Assembly (NCBI GenBank): GCA_032716605.1
Contig: CM064485.1
Location: forward strand, 30,619,697 to 30,683,696
Length of the DNA stretch: 64,000 nucleotides
Source: Paralithodes platypus
Taxonomy: Eukaryota; Arthropoda; Malacostraca; Decapoda; Lithodidae
Direction: 5' to 3'
The notes under the pieces are model-generated. The model did no database searches, was not told the origin of the DNA, and saw only the letters and a list, made by a program, of their open reading frames with translations. The translations under genes were made by a program, and so were the position numbers. This document shows positions 50,931 to 62,683 of this stretch, piece after piece. Numbering within the stretch: position 1 is the first letter of the stretch; each line of letters opens with the position of its first letter.

Positions 50931-51060
50931 TCAGGTCAGGCCAGGTAAAGGTATTGAGGGATAAGCCTTTACAACGGCAACTCGTAGCTTCTTTCTACTT
51001 TTCCTACTTTTTTAAGAGTGTAGAGAGGGGAGAAGGGGTGTTGGAGAGAGAGGAAGCTGT
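50925..51060 (-). repeat. Inverted copy of the minisatellite's right end and flank
   Basis: The reverse complement aligns with 49360-49490, covering the last B unit and about 85 bases of unique flank (AAAGGTTTATCCCTCAATACC). Array and flank therefore move or duplicate together. Confidence 0.8.
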
Positions 51061-51089
51061 CGTAGTGGCTTTGCTATGTGTGTTATTAG

Positions 51090-52640
51090 TCTGTATCCCT
51101 CCCTCTCCACCCCCGTCTCTCCTACTTATGCCTAACATCATAATCTCTTCCAAGATGTACTTTCCACCCTCTCTGGGCTTAATACTAAGAAGGCGCACGG
51201 ACCGGACGGTGTTCCTCCTATTGTACTAAAAAACTATGCTTCCGTGCTGACTCCCTGCCTAGGCAAACTCTTCCGTCTCTGTCTCTTCTCTAACGTCTTC
51301 CCTTCTTGCTGGAAGTTTGCTCGCATTCAACCTGTCCCAAGGAAGGGTGATCGCTCTCAACCCTTCATTAAATATCGTCCAATTGCTCTAATTTCTTGTA
51401 TCTCTAAAGTTTTTGAAACTATTCCTACCTCAAAATTTCTTAAGCATTTATCTTCTCGAAACCTACTTTCAGGCTGCCAGTATGGCTTCCTTGAGGGCTG
51501 CTCTACTGGTGATCTTCTTTCTTATCTTACTAACTCTTGGTCATCCTCCATTCGGGACTTCGGTGAGACTTTTTCTGTTGTGCTAGACATATCAAAAGCC
51601 TTCAATAGAGTCTGGCACAAATCATTTCCAAACTGCCCTCCTTTGGTTTCTATCCTCCATCTGTGCCTTTATCTCTAATTTTCTTTCCGGCTGTTCCATA
51701 GCTGCGGTTGTGGGATGGCCACCGTTCACTTCCCCAACCTATTAACTCCGGTGTTCCGTTAAAGTTCTATCTATCTCCAATTCTCTTCCTACTATTCATT
51801 AATGGCCTTCTCAATTGCACCTCCAGTCCCATTCACTCATATGCTGACGACTCTACATTACACTATTCAACTAGCCTCTCACGAATTCATTCACAGCAGA
51901 AACTCCAAAACTCGCATAAGGCCTTAAATCACTTATCTTCTGATATCTCTACTATCTCAAATTTGGGCAGAGAAAATCTTGTTACATTCAATGCTTCCAA
52001 AACTCAATTTCTCCATCTGTTTACTCGTAGCCCCTTCCAGAAAACTACGACTTATTCTTTAATAACATACAAATTAACCCTTCATATTCTCTTAATATTC
52101 TTGGTGTCTCTTTTTTTCCTGATATCTCTGGGAAAAATCATAATTTATTACCACTCTTGCTAAAAACAGCTTCCCATAAGCTAGGTGTGCTCAACTGCCT
52201 CAGGTGCTTCTTTACCCCTGCGCAGCTCCTTGCTTTGTAGCCTACAGGGGCACAGTGTGTCCATGTATTGAATATTGTTCACACGTGTGGGGAGGATCCT
52301 CTCACACAGCACTTCTAGACAAATTAGAAAAGAAAGCCTTCCGTGCCATTAACTTAGGTCCACTCCCCAATTCTCTGCAGTCTCCCTCTCTTCGCCGCAA
52401 TGTTGCATCTCTCTCACTATTTTACCGCTATTACAATAATCAGTGTTCCTCAGAGCTCTCTCAGTGTATACCACCCCCCATTCGTAGAGCACGTAGCACT
52501 CGTTTTGCAACACAATCCCACCCCTACTCTGTGCAACTCTCCATCTCAAGAGTGAAACGATATTCTCAATCTTTCTTCTATTCAACAGCTGAGCTCTGGA
52601 ACTCTCCCCGAATCAGTCTTTTCTTCATACTATGACTTAT
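51090..52640 (+). mobile_element. LINE-4: jockey-like LINE, 5'-truncated
   Basis: Same clade as LINE-1 but on the plus strand. It begins in the linker before RT and runs to the C-terminal tail. Confidence 0.85.
51176..52635 (+). pseudogene. LINE-4 reverse transcriptase, broken
   Basis: Pieces at 51176-51678, 51708-52163 and 52204-52635 lie in different frames. Motifs: KAHGPDGVPP, KYRPIALIS, CQYGF, VLDISKAFNRVWH, NSGVP...LSPILFLLFING and YADDSTLHYS. Then CIEYCSHVWGG, RRNVASLSLFYRYY and AELWNS. They align one for one with LINE-1. Several frameshifts and an altered GVPQGS block show it is dead. Confidence 0.85.
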
Positions 52641-52900
52641 ATTGCTTCAAACTTTGTGTGTCCAGGCATTTTGGCTCGAACGTCCCTTGATTTCGGCCAT
52701 GTCACTCTTTCAACTCTGGGGGAGACACTCGTAACAGGCAGTTCTGCCTTTTGTCTTCCTCATTCACATAGAAAAATAAAAATAAAAAGTAGACGTCATG
52801 AAGGTGTCCCCTGACTGGGTGCGAGGATGTGAAACACGCTAGGACGTACTACCACACCCATTTTTTTTTTCTCTCTCTCTCTCTCTTCTTTCACCATTAA

Positions 52901-53105
52901 CCCCTTCATTACCGGTGACATCTTCTTCTTATTTTCTAGCAACTATTAGACGATGTTGTGCAGTTTATAAAGGGCCTCCAGCAATTAACAGGCTTCGAAG
53001 CATCTCACTTAACCCTATTACTACCACAGATCCTTCTTAATCTGCACAAAATCGCCTAAATATAGCTAGAATCAAATTAGAAAGACGTCGCCGGTACAGA
53101 AGGGG
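52901..53105. mobile_element. TTAA MITE, family 2, first copy
   Basis: 205 bp between TTAA at 52897-52900 and 53106-53109. The ends CCCCTTCATTACCGGTGACATC and (inverse) CCCCTTCTGTACCGGCGACG form good inverted repeats. Confidence 0.8.
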
Positions 53106-53109
53106 TTAA

Positions 53110-53305
53110 CCCTTTGAGTACCAGCGACGTGTGTTATCTTCTATTCTAGCTGTATTCAGACGATATTATGCAGCTTAGGAAGGATCTGTGGTAGTTAAAA
53201 GGCTTGGTTGAAATAGTTTGAAGCCTTATTATTACTAGAGGTCCTTCCTAATCTGAATAAAATCGTCTCAATATAAAGAAAAGGACGCCACCGGTACTGT
53301 ATGGG
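53110..53305. mobile_element. TTAA MITE, family 2, second copy
   Basis: 196 bp between TTAA at 53106-53109 and 53306-53309. It starts CCCTTTGAGTACCAGCGACG; the inverse of its end is CCCATACAGTACCGGTGGCG. It shares its left TTAA with the first copy. Confidence 0.8.
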
Positions 53306-53426
53306 TTAACAATATCACAGGGGTGGTGAGAGAGAGACCCTTCCTAATATTTAACACAATAGCTCACAAATACTGTAACAAATAAATTAATAAAACAGAA
53401 TATCATACATTAGAAAACATTAAAAT

Positions 53427-53831
53427 TTACCAAAAAGTATTGTAAGAAAGAGGATCCCAAATAACCAATAATGGGAATAGAATACGTTGAACGATATCAA
53501 GGGCGGACACAGTATTGATTGAGGGAGCCTTGGTCTTGGGTGACTCACTACAGGTATATAACAAATTGGCTGTAGGTTCTACAGATTCATGCTCGGCTCC
53601 ATTATCCCCAACATGTTCTGGCGTAACGTTGTTATCCGTTGATGAAGATTGTTTTGGGGCATGGAGATGGAGTTCGCCGTTAGAGGGAAGAATGATACGC
53701 GTCCCCTCAGGCAATGTTATAATGGTATTGCCCGGTAAAGTAAGATTTGCGCTGGTATGGAGGCCTATGGCATTTACACCGATAGTTTGATATGGTGTGG
53801 GTGGTACCATGGTGGATGCGGGTGGTACCAT
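53427..53831 (-). CDS. Unrecognised 134-residue ORF
   Basis: From an ATG at 53831. It opens with a duplicated MVPP(A/T) motif, then a stretch of alternating hydrophobics (NLTLPGNTIITLPEGTRIIL) that looks like beta strands. An acidic/Ser region follows, then a hydrophobic C-terminus (RILFPLLVIW). No family recognised. It lies between MITEs and a CR1 3' end, so it may be a broken exon. Confidence 0.35.
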   Translation of the reverse strand: MVPPASTMVPPTPYQTIGVNAIGLHTSANLTLPGNTIITLPEGTRIILPSNGELHLHAPKQSSSTDNNVTPEHVGDNGAEHESVEPTANLLYTCSESPKTKAPSINTVSALDIVQRILFPLLVIWDPLSYNTFW

Positions 53832-53949
53832 GGTAACTGCGGATGATGATGGTACCGATCAGGGTCCAGAGAATATAGGGTCAACTCACCAGCCAGGTAT
53901 CTGCGAGTGAGTGACGTCACACGGCCCATGCTCTGACTGAACCCCTCAT

Positions 53950-56900
53950 ATAAGAACATAAGAACATAAGAAAATGGGAGTCCGCAGAGAGCCGATTGGC
54001 CCAAGCCAGGCAGATCCCTGTCCCACACAACCCCAGTTCAATTACAAAGCCCAATTATAGGCTCAACACTCTAATACCCTAAGGATTATCTTACCAAAAC
54101 GGTTAGAGATTAACGCAGGATTACGGGGGTCTGCAGAGTGCTGATTGGCCCAACCCGGCTGATCCCCCTTCACACCCAACCCTTCTCGTCCATATGCTTA
54201 TCCAATTTTATCTTAAAGCTCCCTACCGTTTTAGATCTCACTATAGCACTTGGTAGTCCATTCCACCCATCTACAACTCTGTTACCAAACCAATATTTGC
54301 CTATATCTTTTCTGAAACGAAATTTATCTAATTTGAAACCATTGGTACGAGTTCTTTCGCTATCACTGAGCTTTAGTACATTTGTCATGTCCCCTTTGTT
54401 AATCCCACTAACCCACTTGAACACCTCTATCATATCCCCTCTAACTCTGAGTCTCTCTAACGAATGTAAACCTAATTTCTTCATACGAAAGATTTCTAAT
54501 ATTATGGATAATTTTTGTCATTCTACGCTGTACTCTCTCCAATGAATCTATGTCCATTCTGTAATAAGGACACCAAAATTGGACAGCATAATCCATATGG
54601 GGTCTCACTAATGACAAGTAAAGTTTTAAGATAACATCAGCAGTTCTGTTACTCACACTCCTAGAGATGAACCCGAGAATCCTGTTTGCCTTATTACGAA
54701 CGCTTATACACTGTTTTCTAGGCTTCAAATCATTGCTAACAAACACACCTAGATCTTTCTCGCAGTCTGAATTTTCTAATTCTAAATTAGCTAGTTTATA
54801 TTTAACATTTGTTTGCATCTTCCCTATCTTTAATACCTTGCATTTGTCAATGTTAAACTTCATCTGCCAATTTACTGACCATTCATGTAAGGTATCTAGA
54901 TCCCTTTGGAGGCACTCTATATCGCTATCTGAATCAATTGATCTCCCTATTTTAGTATCGTCTGCGAATTTACTTATCCTACTAGTTATACCTAAATTTA
55001 GGTCATTTATGTATATAAGAAACAACAGGGGACCTAATACCGATCCCTGGGGGACACCACTTTTGACTGCTCCCCACTCTGACTTGGTACCATTTATGAT
55101 GACTCTCTGTTTCCTACCAATTAGCCATGACCTAATCCATCCCAACAACGATCCTCCTATTCCATGTGCCTCAACCTTTCTCATCAATCTCTCATGAGGG
55201 ACTCTGTCGAAAGCTTTACTGAAATCTAAATAAATATTATCATATGACTTGTCACTATCTACTGCTTCATATACCTCTGAGAAAAAGCTAAGCAAATTCG
55301 TAAGGCAAGAACGTCCCTGAGTGAATCCATGCTGAGAAGAATTTATTAAGTTAAATTTGGCTAAGTGGCTTCTAATTTTCCTAGCAATAATAGACTCTTG
55401 CAACTTTCCTATGATTGATTTGAGACTAATGGGACGGTAATTGGATGCTATCGATTTATCACCTTTTTTGAAGATCGGAACTACATTTGCAAGCTTCCAA
55501 GCTTCTGGAACTAAACCTGTTTCTAAAGACTTGTTAAATAAAAATGCTAATGGGCTACTTAACTCATCTCTGCATTATTTTAATACTCTAGCATATACCT
55601 CGTCAGGACCAGGCGATTTTTGAGGTTTCAGTCTGTCAATTTCCTTAAGCACATCATTTCTACTTATACTAACTGTACTTAACATATTTTCTATACTATC
55701 ACTATATACCATATTGACTTCTGGAATCTGTGCCAAATTTTCTTTAGTGAAAACGGAAAGAAACTGACTATTTATTGTACTGCACATTTCTAAATCATTT
55801 TCTGTTATTTCTCCTATTGAAGTTTTTAGGGGGCCTATTACATCTCTAACTTTAGATTTATATAGTTGGTAAAAAGCTTTAGGGTTATTTTTTGAGTCAC
55901 TGGCTATCCTTATTTCATAATTTCTTTTTGCTTTCCTGATTTCCTTTTTGACCTGTCTTGATAGAGTCTGATAGTATATATGTAGATGATTTTCGCCTTT
56001 CTTTATTTTTCTATATATTCCTTTCTTTTTTCCTATAAGATCTATTAGCTTATTAGTCATCCATTGTAGTTGGTTCTGCGGCGATCTAAATCTTCGTTTA
56101 GGGATATATTTATTTTGAGCATTGTGGAGTGAAGCAATAAACTGGTTATATGTAGGTGGCAAGTTTAACTCTGGCATATCCTGACTTAATTGTTTAACAA
56201 TAGGGTCCACCCTTAAGTCTCTTCTTAGCCCACCATAATCGGCTTTTCTGAAATCTGGGATAAGTGTCGTATTCTCTTTAGCATTCCCTGTCCATTGTAT
56301 ATTAAAATAAATAGATTTATGATCGCTATTTCCTAGATGGTCACCAATCTCTACATCCTTTATCATATGTTCATTGTTACTGAAAACTAAATCAAGAATA
56401 TTAATACCTCTAGTCGGCGTATCTATGAATTGAAATAAAAAACTATCTTGTACTACCTCAATAAACTCTACTGAATCGGAATCGCCTATTTGGTGCTGCC
56501 AATCAATGTTCGGAAAATTAAAATTCCCCATAATGCACACATTGCTAAACCTTGATGCTATTTTAATTTCCTCCCATAACGATGTTCCGTCATTTCTACT
56601 CATATTAGGCGGTCTATATATAACTCCAATAACTATGGTCTCACTACCTTCGTTAACCTCTACCCAAACACTTTCATTATCATTATTTAGTCTAATACCT
56701 GATTTAATACAGCTTTTTAATGTACTCCTGACAAACACTGCTATACCCCCGCCCCTCCTACTTGTTCGGTCATATTTAAACAAACTAGCCTATATCCTGG
56801 AATATCAAATTCTTCTAAAAAATGCCTAGATTCTGTATTAATCCACGTTTCAGTTAGCGCTATTATGTCTATATTTTCTGTGCTAACGAGTGCTCTAAGT

Positions 56901-57290
56901 TCGTTCATTTTGTTACATAAACTCCTACAATTTGTATAATATACCCTCAACCTATTACTTTTATTTGCAACTAATTTTCTATTGTTTTTAGCTAACTTAT
57001 TATTTCCTGTTGAACTACTAGCTCTAGACGGAAATTCTACTCTATCAGTATTCTCATCTTTACTATCAGTTACATGTGTAGTGTTATCGATACTACTATT
57101 ACACATCACTATATTCGCACTATCTTGACTGATTATTTCTATTGTACTCACTGGTTTGTCACATGAAGTACCTGCTCCATAAGTCATATAAGACACCTTG
57201 TTTTTGTGATATATTGAACTATGCGTGTAACTAGAGTCATATTTAATGAAACAGGACAAAAAAAAAAACATTGAAATAATTCAAGCTAAG
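53950..57290 (-). mobile_element. LINE-5: CR1-like LINE with octamer tail
   Basis: Minus strand; no ORF1, so 5'-truncated just before the endonuclease. The 3' end has TTATGTTC repeats (seen as AAGAACAT on the plus strand, 53952-53977), the CR1-type octamer tail. The last 120 or so bases of the 3' UTR are duplicated (53978-54045 and 54120-54185). Confidence 0.88.
54170..57271 (-). pseudogene. LINE-5 ORF2: endonuclease and reverse transcriptase
   Basis: Endonuclease: YYTNCRSL, ITLTETWI-like ALTETWI, RGGGIAVFV, IGVIYRPP, IMGNFNFP and LGNSDHKSI. RT: KSPGPDEVY, NYRPISL, QHGFTQGRSC, YLDFSKAFDRVPH, GVPQGSVLGPLLF and KFADDTKI. Tail: MDYAVQFWCPYY and NRVVDGWNGLPS. Damage is light: a frameshift near 56760, an in-frame TAA at 55575-55577 and a frameshift near 54480. 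Confidence 0.88.
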
Positions 57291-57662
57291 TTTATTTTGA
57301 AATTAAATGTGCATAAATATGAAGTAATAAATTATATATGGTGACGAGCATACAATATATAACTTGTATACACTAAGAAAATGTATTAATTCTCAACATT
57401 TCATATTGGAGAGAGAGAGACAGAGAGACAGAGAGTACAAAGTACAAAGGAGTACAAAGGAAATCAAGCAACAACAGATCTAGTGACCCTTCTAGGTTGC
57501 TTGTCCTCCAAAACACTGAGGATCAAGTGTCCAAACAGTGGTTTAGAGGGGGTAAGGAAACATTGGAAAGGGAATTACTGCCCTGGAACTAATGTCCGTG
57601 GCAAGATTAGGAAGTTAGTAGGGGACAGATGGGTTAGTAACTGAGGGGGGGATAAAATAAAG

Positions 57663-60541
57663 TTATTCATTTACAAACGCAGTCAGTCGCGGGTTTGATG
57701 CGAGATATTTGTCTAGGCGGAGTTTAAATGAATCAACGGTAATGCAGTCTATAACGTTTCGGGGAAGCCCATTCCACAAGTTGACAACTCGATTGAAGAA
57801 GAAATTCTTAGATTCGTGTGAGTTAAAAGATTTACCAATAATTTTGCAACCGTTTCCCCGCGTGTAATTAGATTGGTCGATAGTGAAGTACTTACTACAG
57901 TTCATATTGTCGATGCCTTTGATGATTTTGAACACTTGAATTAAGTCACCTCTTAATCTGCGCTGGGTTAAAGGAAATAGATCTAATTCTCTAAGACGCT
58001 CTTCGTATGGTTTGTTCTTTAGGCTAGGTATCATTTTGGTAACTCTACGTTGAACTCGTTCTAGCTTGTTTATATCTTTTTGGTAATAAGGGCACCAGGA
58101 TTGAACGCAGTATTCCAGAAGAGGGCGGACTAAGGAATTGTAAAGGGTTAGGATAACGTCTTTGGATTTATGCTCAAATGACCTGCCTATAAAGCCAATT
58201 ATTTTTTTGCCTTCTTAACAACTTCTGAACATTGTTGACTCGGTTTTAGGTTACTCGATATTGTTACTCCCAGATCGGTTTCTCTGTTTACATTCTTAAG
58301 CTGAGTGCCATTCATCGAATAGTTTGCTTTCTCATTTAGGTATCCGATATGTAGTACTTTACATTTATCCGCATTGAAACTCATTTGCCAAATTTGGGCC
58401 CAACATGACAATTTATCTAGATTGTGTTGCATATCGTCAACTTGTTCTTTTGAGAGTACGCTATTTGCAATTTTTGTATCGTCAGCAAATTTTGAGATTG
58501 TGCAGGTGAGACCCTCATCTATGTCGTTGATGTAAATTAGAAAGATAATTGGTCCTAGTACCGATCCCTGGGGTACCCCGCTACTTACATTGGTCCATTT
58601 AGATGCCTTACCGTTTATGACTACTCTTTGCTTTCTGTCGCTGAGCCAATTTTCTATCCATTTCAACACACCGTCTTGTATTCCATGCGCTTTTAGTTTT
58701 AGCAGTAAACGTTTGTGGGGAACTTTGTCAAAGGCCTTTTGAAAATCAAGGTATATAATATCTACAGCTTTACTCTCATCGTAGAGGTTGAGGATATCGT
58801 GGAAGAAGTCCAAGAGGTTTGTTAAACAGGAACGTTTTTTACGAAAGCCGTGTTGAGTATCTTTAAGTATGTTATTTTCCTCTAAGTGATTTACGAGTCT
58901 GTCTCGTATGACCGTTTCTAGCATTTTACATACAACTGAGGTTAAGCTAATTGGACGATAGTTACTGGGTAGGGATTTGCTGCCTTTTTTGAATATCGGT
59001 GTTACGTTGGCTAGCTTCCACTGATCAGGCATAGTTCCAGACTGCAAGGATTTATTGAATAGTAATGTCAGTGGTTTGGAGAGCTCATCCTTAGCTTCCT
59101 TTAGAACTCTAGGCGAGATTGTATCAGGTCCAGGCGTTTTATTTACCTTGAGTTTATCTAAACAATTCAATACTTCTCTCTCTGTAACGGTGATATTGCT
59201 TAAAACATCTGAATTATCAATCTGAATCGGCGATGGTGTAGGGATATCACTGAGGTCTTCTGTTGTAAAAACTGATGCAAAAAAGGTATTCAGGGCATTA
59301 CTCATTTGTACTTCGTCTTTGGTGTATTCTCCATTTTCATCGACTAACGGTCCAACAGTTGAAGTAACTACTTTTTTCTTTCTGATATAACTATAGAATT
59401 CTTTCGGGTTTGTTTTACTTTGATTCGCAATATGTAACTCTAAGGTCTTTTTACTTTGCTTAATTAATTTTTTGGCTTTGCGTCGTAGCTCTACAAATTT
59501 CACCCGTTCTTCGTCATTTTGTGAAGATTTTAATCTATCATTAGCAAATTTTTTAGCAAGCAGGCAGTTTGAAATATCTTTATTCCACCATTTGGGCTTA
59601 TTATTATGGCCTGGACGCCGTATTTTCGATGGTATGCAGTTTTGCACTGCTTTTAGGTAAGTGGTTTCGAATAACTTCCAAGATGTATTTATGTCGTTAT
59701 TGTTAATTAAAAAGCTCCAGTCAGTTTCTTTAAACATAGCTCTAAGTTTATGGAAGTTTGCTTTCTTGAAATTAGGGACTTTTTCGATGCTACTATTTGG
59801 TTCGTTACTGGTAAAATTTAAAGTGAAAGTTATCGTACGATGGTCGCTGTTACTGAATTCATCACCAACATTCAAATTCTCTATTAATTCTTCTTTTGTT
59901 GCAAGTACAATGTCAAGAACGTTATTACCACGGGTTGGCGTTCGAACAAATTGATAAAGCGAACTCTCTTGCAAGTTCGTATACAAGTCATGTCCGGAGT
60001 GTGAAGTAATGGTATCGCCCCACTTGGTCACAGGTAAATTAAAGTCGACAAAAATTATGGTATCTTGTGAGTTACTTACATCTGCAATTTGTTCGTAAAT
60101 TTCTCGGTCAGTTTGCACTGATTGAGCTGGAGGTCTGTATATTAATGCAAGTATTATTTTTGTACCTTTATTATTCTTTATTAGCACAAAAGATGCGTCG
60201 ACGTTCACAATTTAAGGTTTTGACAAGAGGGTAGGGTTAAGACTTTCTTTGATATAAAGTAAAACGCCACCTCCATTTCGATTTATTCGGCTTTTCTCAA
60301 ATATTACATAACCGGGAAGTGAATACTCTGCTAAAAAGTCTCTATCTTCTGTATTGAGCCAAGATTCTGTTATGCCAATCACATCATAATATTCTGTAAA
60401 CACTAGCTCCTCTAAATCTGAAAATTTATTGCGTATGCTACGAGCGTTTGCATAGAAAACCTTTAAATTTGTTATTTTAGAACTCACGGAACGCTCTTTA
60501 ATAATATTTTTGGTTCTTGTCGGATCTACATTTATGTTCAT
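57663..60541 (-). pseudogene. LINE-6 ORF2: endonuclease and reverse transcriptase
   Basis: From an ATG at 60541: FYANARSIR, ITESWLNTED, NRNGGGVLLYI, LALIYRPP, IIFVDFNLPV and EFSNSDHRTI, then the linker. RT: NKTPGPDTI, NYRPISLT, QHGFRKKRSC, YLDFQKAFDKVPH, GVPQGSVLGPIIF and KFADDTKIA. Tail: LLEYCVQSWCPYYQ and NRVVNLWNGLPR. Two defects: an in-frame TAA at 60212-60214, and a one-base slip in a seven-A run (58202-58208) after KKAKK. The protein is otherwise continuous over about 950 codons. Confidence 0.9.
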
Positions 60542-60624
60542 GGCTGTCCTCGGTCCTCGCTGTCTTCGGTCCTTATCGCTGGTGGTCCTCGGTTGCCTCT
60601 GTTTTTTTCTTGGCGTTGGATGAT

Positions 60625-61740
60625 TTATGTCACTGCTGCTTCTTCTCGGATGGCGTTTTTTGATCCATGGCTGCGGACTGCTTCGTGTAGGAGACGACCC
60701 ATGCGTGCTGAACCCACAGGGTTTAGATGAGTGCCATCCTTGCGGAGCAGAGTAGGCTGGTTGTAGAAGTTGTCCCAGAGGTTGATGAATTCAACTTCTT
60801 CCCTCAGACACAAATATTTTAGTCGGCTATTTGTGCTGAAGGCCTTGTCGTAGAATTTGTCAGGTGCGTCGATCTTGGGGAGAATGCCTGAGATGATGAT
60901 ATTCCTTGACTTGTTTTTGTAGTGCTGGATCATTTTGCGATATTTCTCCATCAACTCTTCGGATCTGGTGCGCATGACGTCATTTGAACCAGCATGGATG
61001 ACAAAAAGGGTATTTTCATTTGCATCCTTTGTGGTATCTTCGAAGGCTTTCACAATGTCGTCCAGTCCAGCTCCTGGGATGCAAAATCTTTTCCGTTGAT
61101 TTGGGATTCTGTCGCAGAACTCTTCGACCTGTCCTCGTAGGATGGAATCCCCAACGAGCCTGGTCTCTTCTGGTTCGTCTTCCATCTCTACCAATATCTT
61201 AAATCTGTTTGACATTGTGACTGGTAGATGAGACCTTTTCTGCGTTGGCCGTGCACCGTTCCTCACTGGTGTAAATCCGGAAACCTGTGGTGGCGGGACT
61301 CTACGTACAGGTCGGGGAGAAGAGTGGTTAGAACGGGGGCGAGGGGTTGGTACTGTTCGTGCTAGCAGGCTTCTTGCACGAGGAGTGGGGGAGAGACTAA
61401 GGTGAACAGGGCGGCTGTCCTGGTTTGATGTCGGCTCAGGTTCGTCAGAAGCATCTGCTGCAGTGTCTACTGCAGGTGTTGGATTGTTGGCAGATGACGT
61501 TGGGGCGGTGGTGGATGCTGGAGTTGAAACAATTGGAGTTAGTGATACTCCAACATTGAGTTTTACAAACTCTTGGAGTGATTCCAGCTTCCTGGTGAGG
61601 GCGTTGTTCTTGTTGTGGGCTTCATCCAATTTTGCTGTCAAATCTTCTCGTTGCTGGCAGAGTCGGCAGACTTGTGGATCGGCAGGAGCAAACATGGAAG
61701 CACCAAACCTACCGGCGCAGTTCGTACAGGCACGAGGCAT
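60625..61740 (-). CDS. LINE-6 ORF1: zinc/coiled-coil protein with SGNH esterase
   Basis: 371 residues from the ATG at 61740. Cys pairs at 5/8 and 25/28 probably bind zinc. A short coiled coil spans about 30-60 and a Ser/Pro/Thr-rich linker about 65-175. An SGNH (GDSL-type) hydrolase domain follows: GDSILRG with Ser199, GSND at 251-254 and the DGTH pair Asp335/His338. Esterase domains in ORF1 are known from CR1 elements; they are thought to aid RNP-membrane or lipid interactions. The frame is fully intact with all catalytic residues. Confidence 0.88.
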   Translation of the reverse strand: MPRACTNCAGRFGASMFAPADPQVCRLCQQREDLTAKLDEAHNKNNALTRKLESLQEFVKLNVGVSLTPIVSTPASTTAPTSSANNPTPAVDTAADASDEPEPTSNQDSRPVHLSLSPTPRARSLLARTVPTPRPRSNHSSPRPVRRVPPPQVSGFTPVRNGARPTQKRSHLPVTMSNRFKILVEMEDEPEETRLVGDSILRGQVEEFCDRIPNQRKRFCIPGAGLDDIVKAFEDTTKDANENTLFVIHAGSNDVMRTRSEELMEKYRKMIQHYKNKSRNIIISGILPKIDAPDKFYDKAFSTNSRLKYLCLREEVEFINLWDNFYNQPTLLRKDGTHLNPVGSARMGRLLHEAVRSHGSKNAIREEAAVT

Positions 61741-61767
61741 GGTGACGATCACTTTCTTCAGATCACT

Positions 61768-61960
61768 TCACTCACTTAAAAACACTTAACTCACTTTAAA
61801 AACACTAAACTCACTTTAAAAACACTTCACTCCCTTCAGGTCGCTTCACTTACTTAAATAGGCCTAACCGAAAACAAAAATGTTGAAATACACACAAATA
61901 GGTTATCAGCGGTGATAGCCTAACTGTTGAGGGAGAGAGAGAGAGAGAGCGAAAGAGAGA
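61768..61960. repeat. Short tandem repeats
   Basis: ACTCACTTTAAAAACAC-type units repeat in 61768-61840, just upstream of LINE-6 ORF1 and possibly part of its 5' UTR. (GA)n lies at 61933-61950. Confidence 0.8.
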
Positions 61961-62045
61961 TTGGGAGGGGTTGATACCTGATTAGGGACTTTTTAATCCG
62001 AATGATTAAGTCATTAGAGAAGGAATATAAATAAACACGCACACA

Positions 62046-62049
62046 CACT

Positions 62050-62096
<47 letters not shown>

Positions 62097-62102
62097 GCGT
62101 GA
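62046..62102. repeat. (GT)n microsatellite
   Basis: About 57 bases of GT with a short GC interruption. Confidence 0.95.
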
Positions 62103-62109
62103 ATTTGGC

Positions 62110-62290
62110 AGCTGGTCTTATGACAGGAACAATCATCAGCTTGCCCAGAGCAGTGATTAGCTCAGGAACAGTTAAACGCTTTAAGCGTAAGTTGGATTCC
62201 CATATGGATGATGTGGGCTGGGTGTGAATGGGAGCTGCCTCGTGTGGGCCGCATGTCCTTATGCAGTTTCCGGCGATCTTATGTTCTTAA
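62110..62290 (+). mobile_element. CR1-like 3' end, plus strand
   Basis: The frame reads FKRKLDSHMDDVGWV then a stop, and the segment ends with the CR1-type TTATGTTCTTA. This is the same C-terminus as LINE-5. Confidence 0.75.
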
Positions 62291-62451
62291 CATGGGCAAG
62301 CTAGAATTCACACACACACACACACAGTTTGTAAAATGCAGTGCGTATGCGTGACATTAGGAAAAATAATCAGCTTAACATTGACACGCTAGAAATCCCC
62401 CCCCCCCCCCACACACACACATACACATACACACGGCTTGTAAAATGTATA

Positions 62452-62683
62452 AGAACATAAGAAATTGTGAGTCTACAGAAAGCCGATTGTCCCACACAAG
62501 GCAGATCCCTCTCACACCTAACCCATCTCGTCCGTATGTCTATTTAATTTTATATTGAAACTCTATCGTCCTTGATCCCACTACGGCGCTAGGTAACCTA
62601 TTCCACAAATCTACAACTCTGTTACCAAACCAGTATTTGCCTGTATCTTTCATGAAACGAAATGTATCCAAGTTGAATTTAAG
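62452..62683 (-). mobile_element. CR1-like 3' end, minus strand
   Basis: AAGAACATAAGAA tail followed by sequence matching LINE-5 54150-54330 (NRVVDLWNRLPSAVV). It is joined to a GT repeat at 62684. Confidence 0.8.

Larger units (their letters stand above)
57400..61752 (-). mobile_element. LINE-6: near-intact CR1-like LINE with ORF1 and ORF2
   Basis: ORF1 (61740-60625) and ORF2 (60541-57663) are 83 bases apart, followed by a short 3' UTR with AATAAA-like sequence in the other strand's reading only. Only one stop and one homopolymer slip break ORF2. The exact ends were not determined. Confidence 0.85.
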
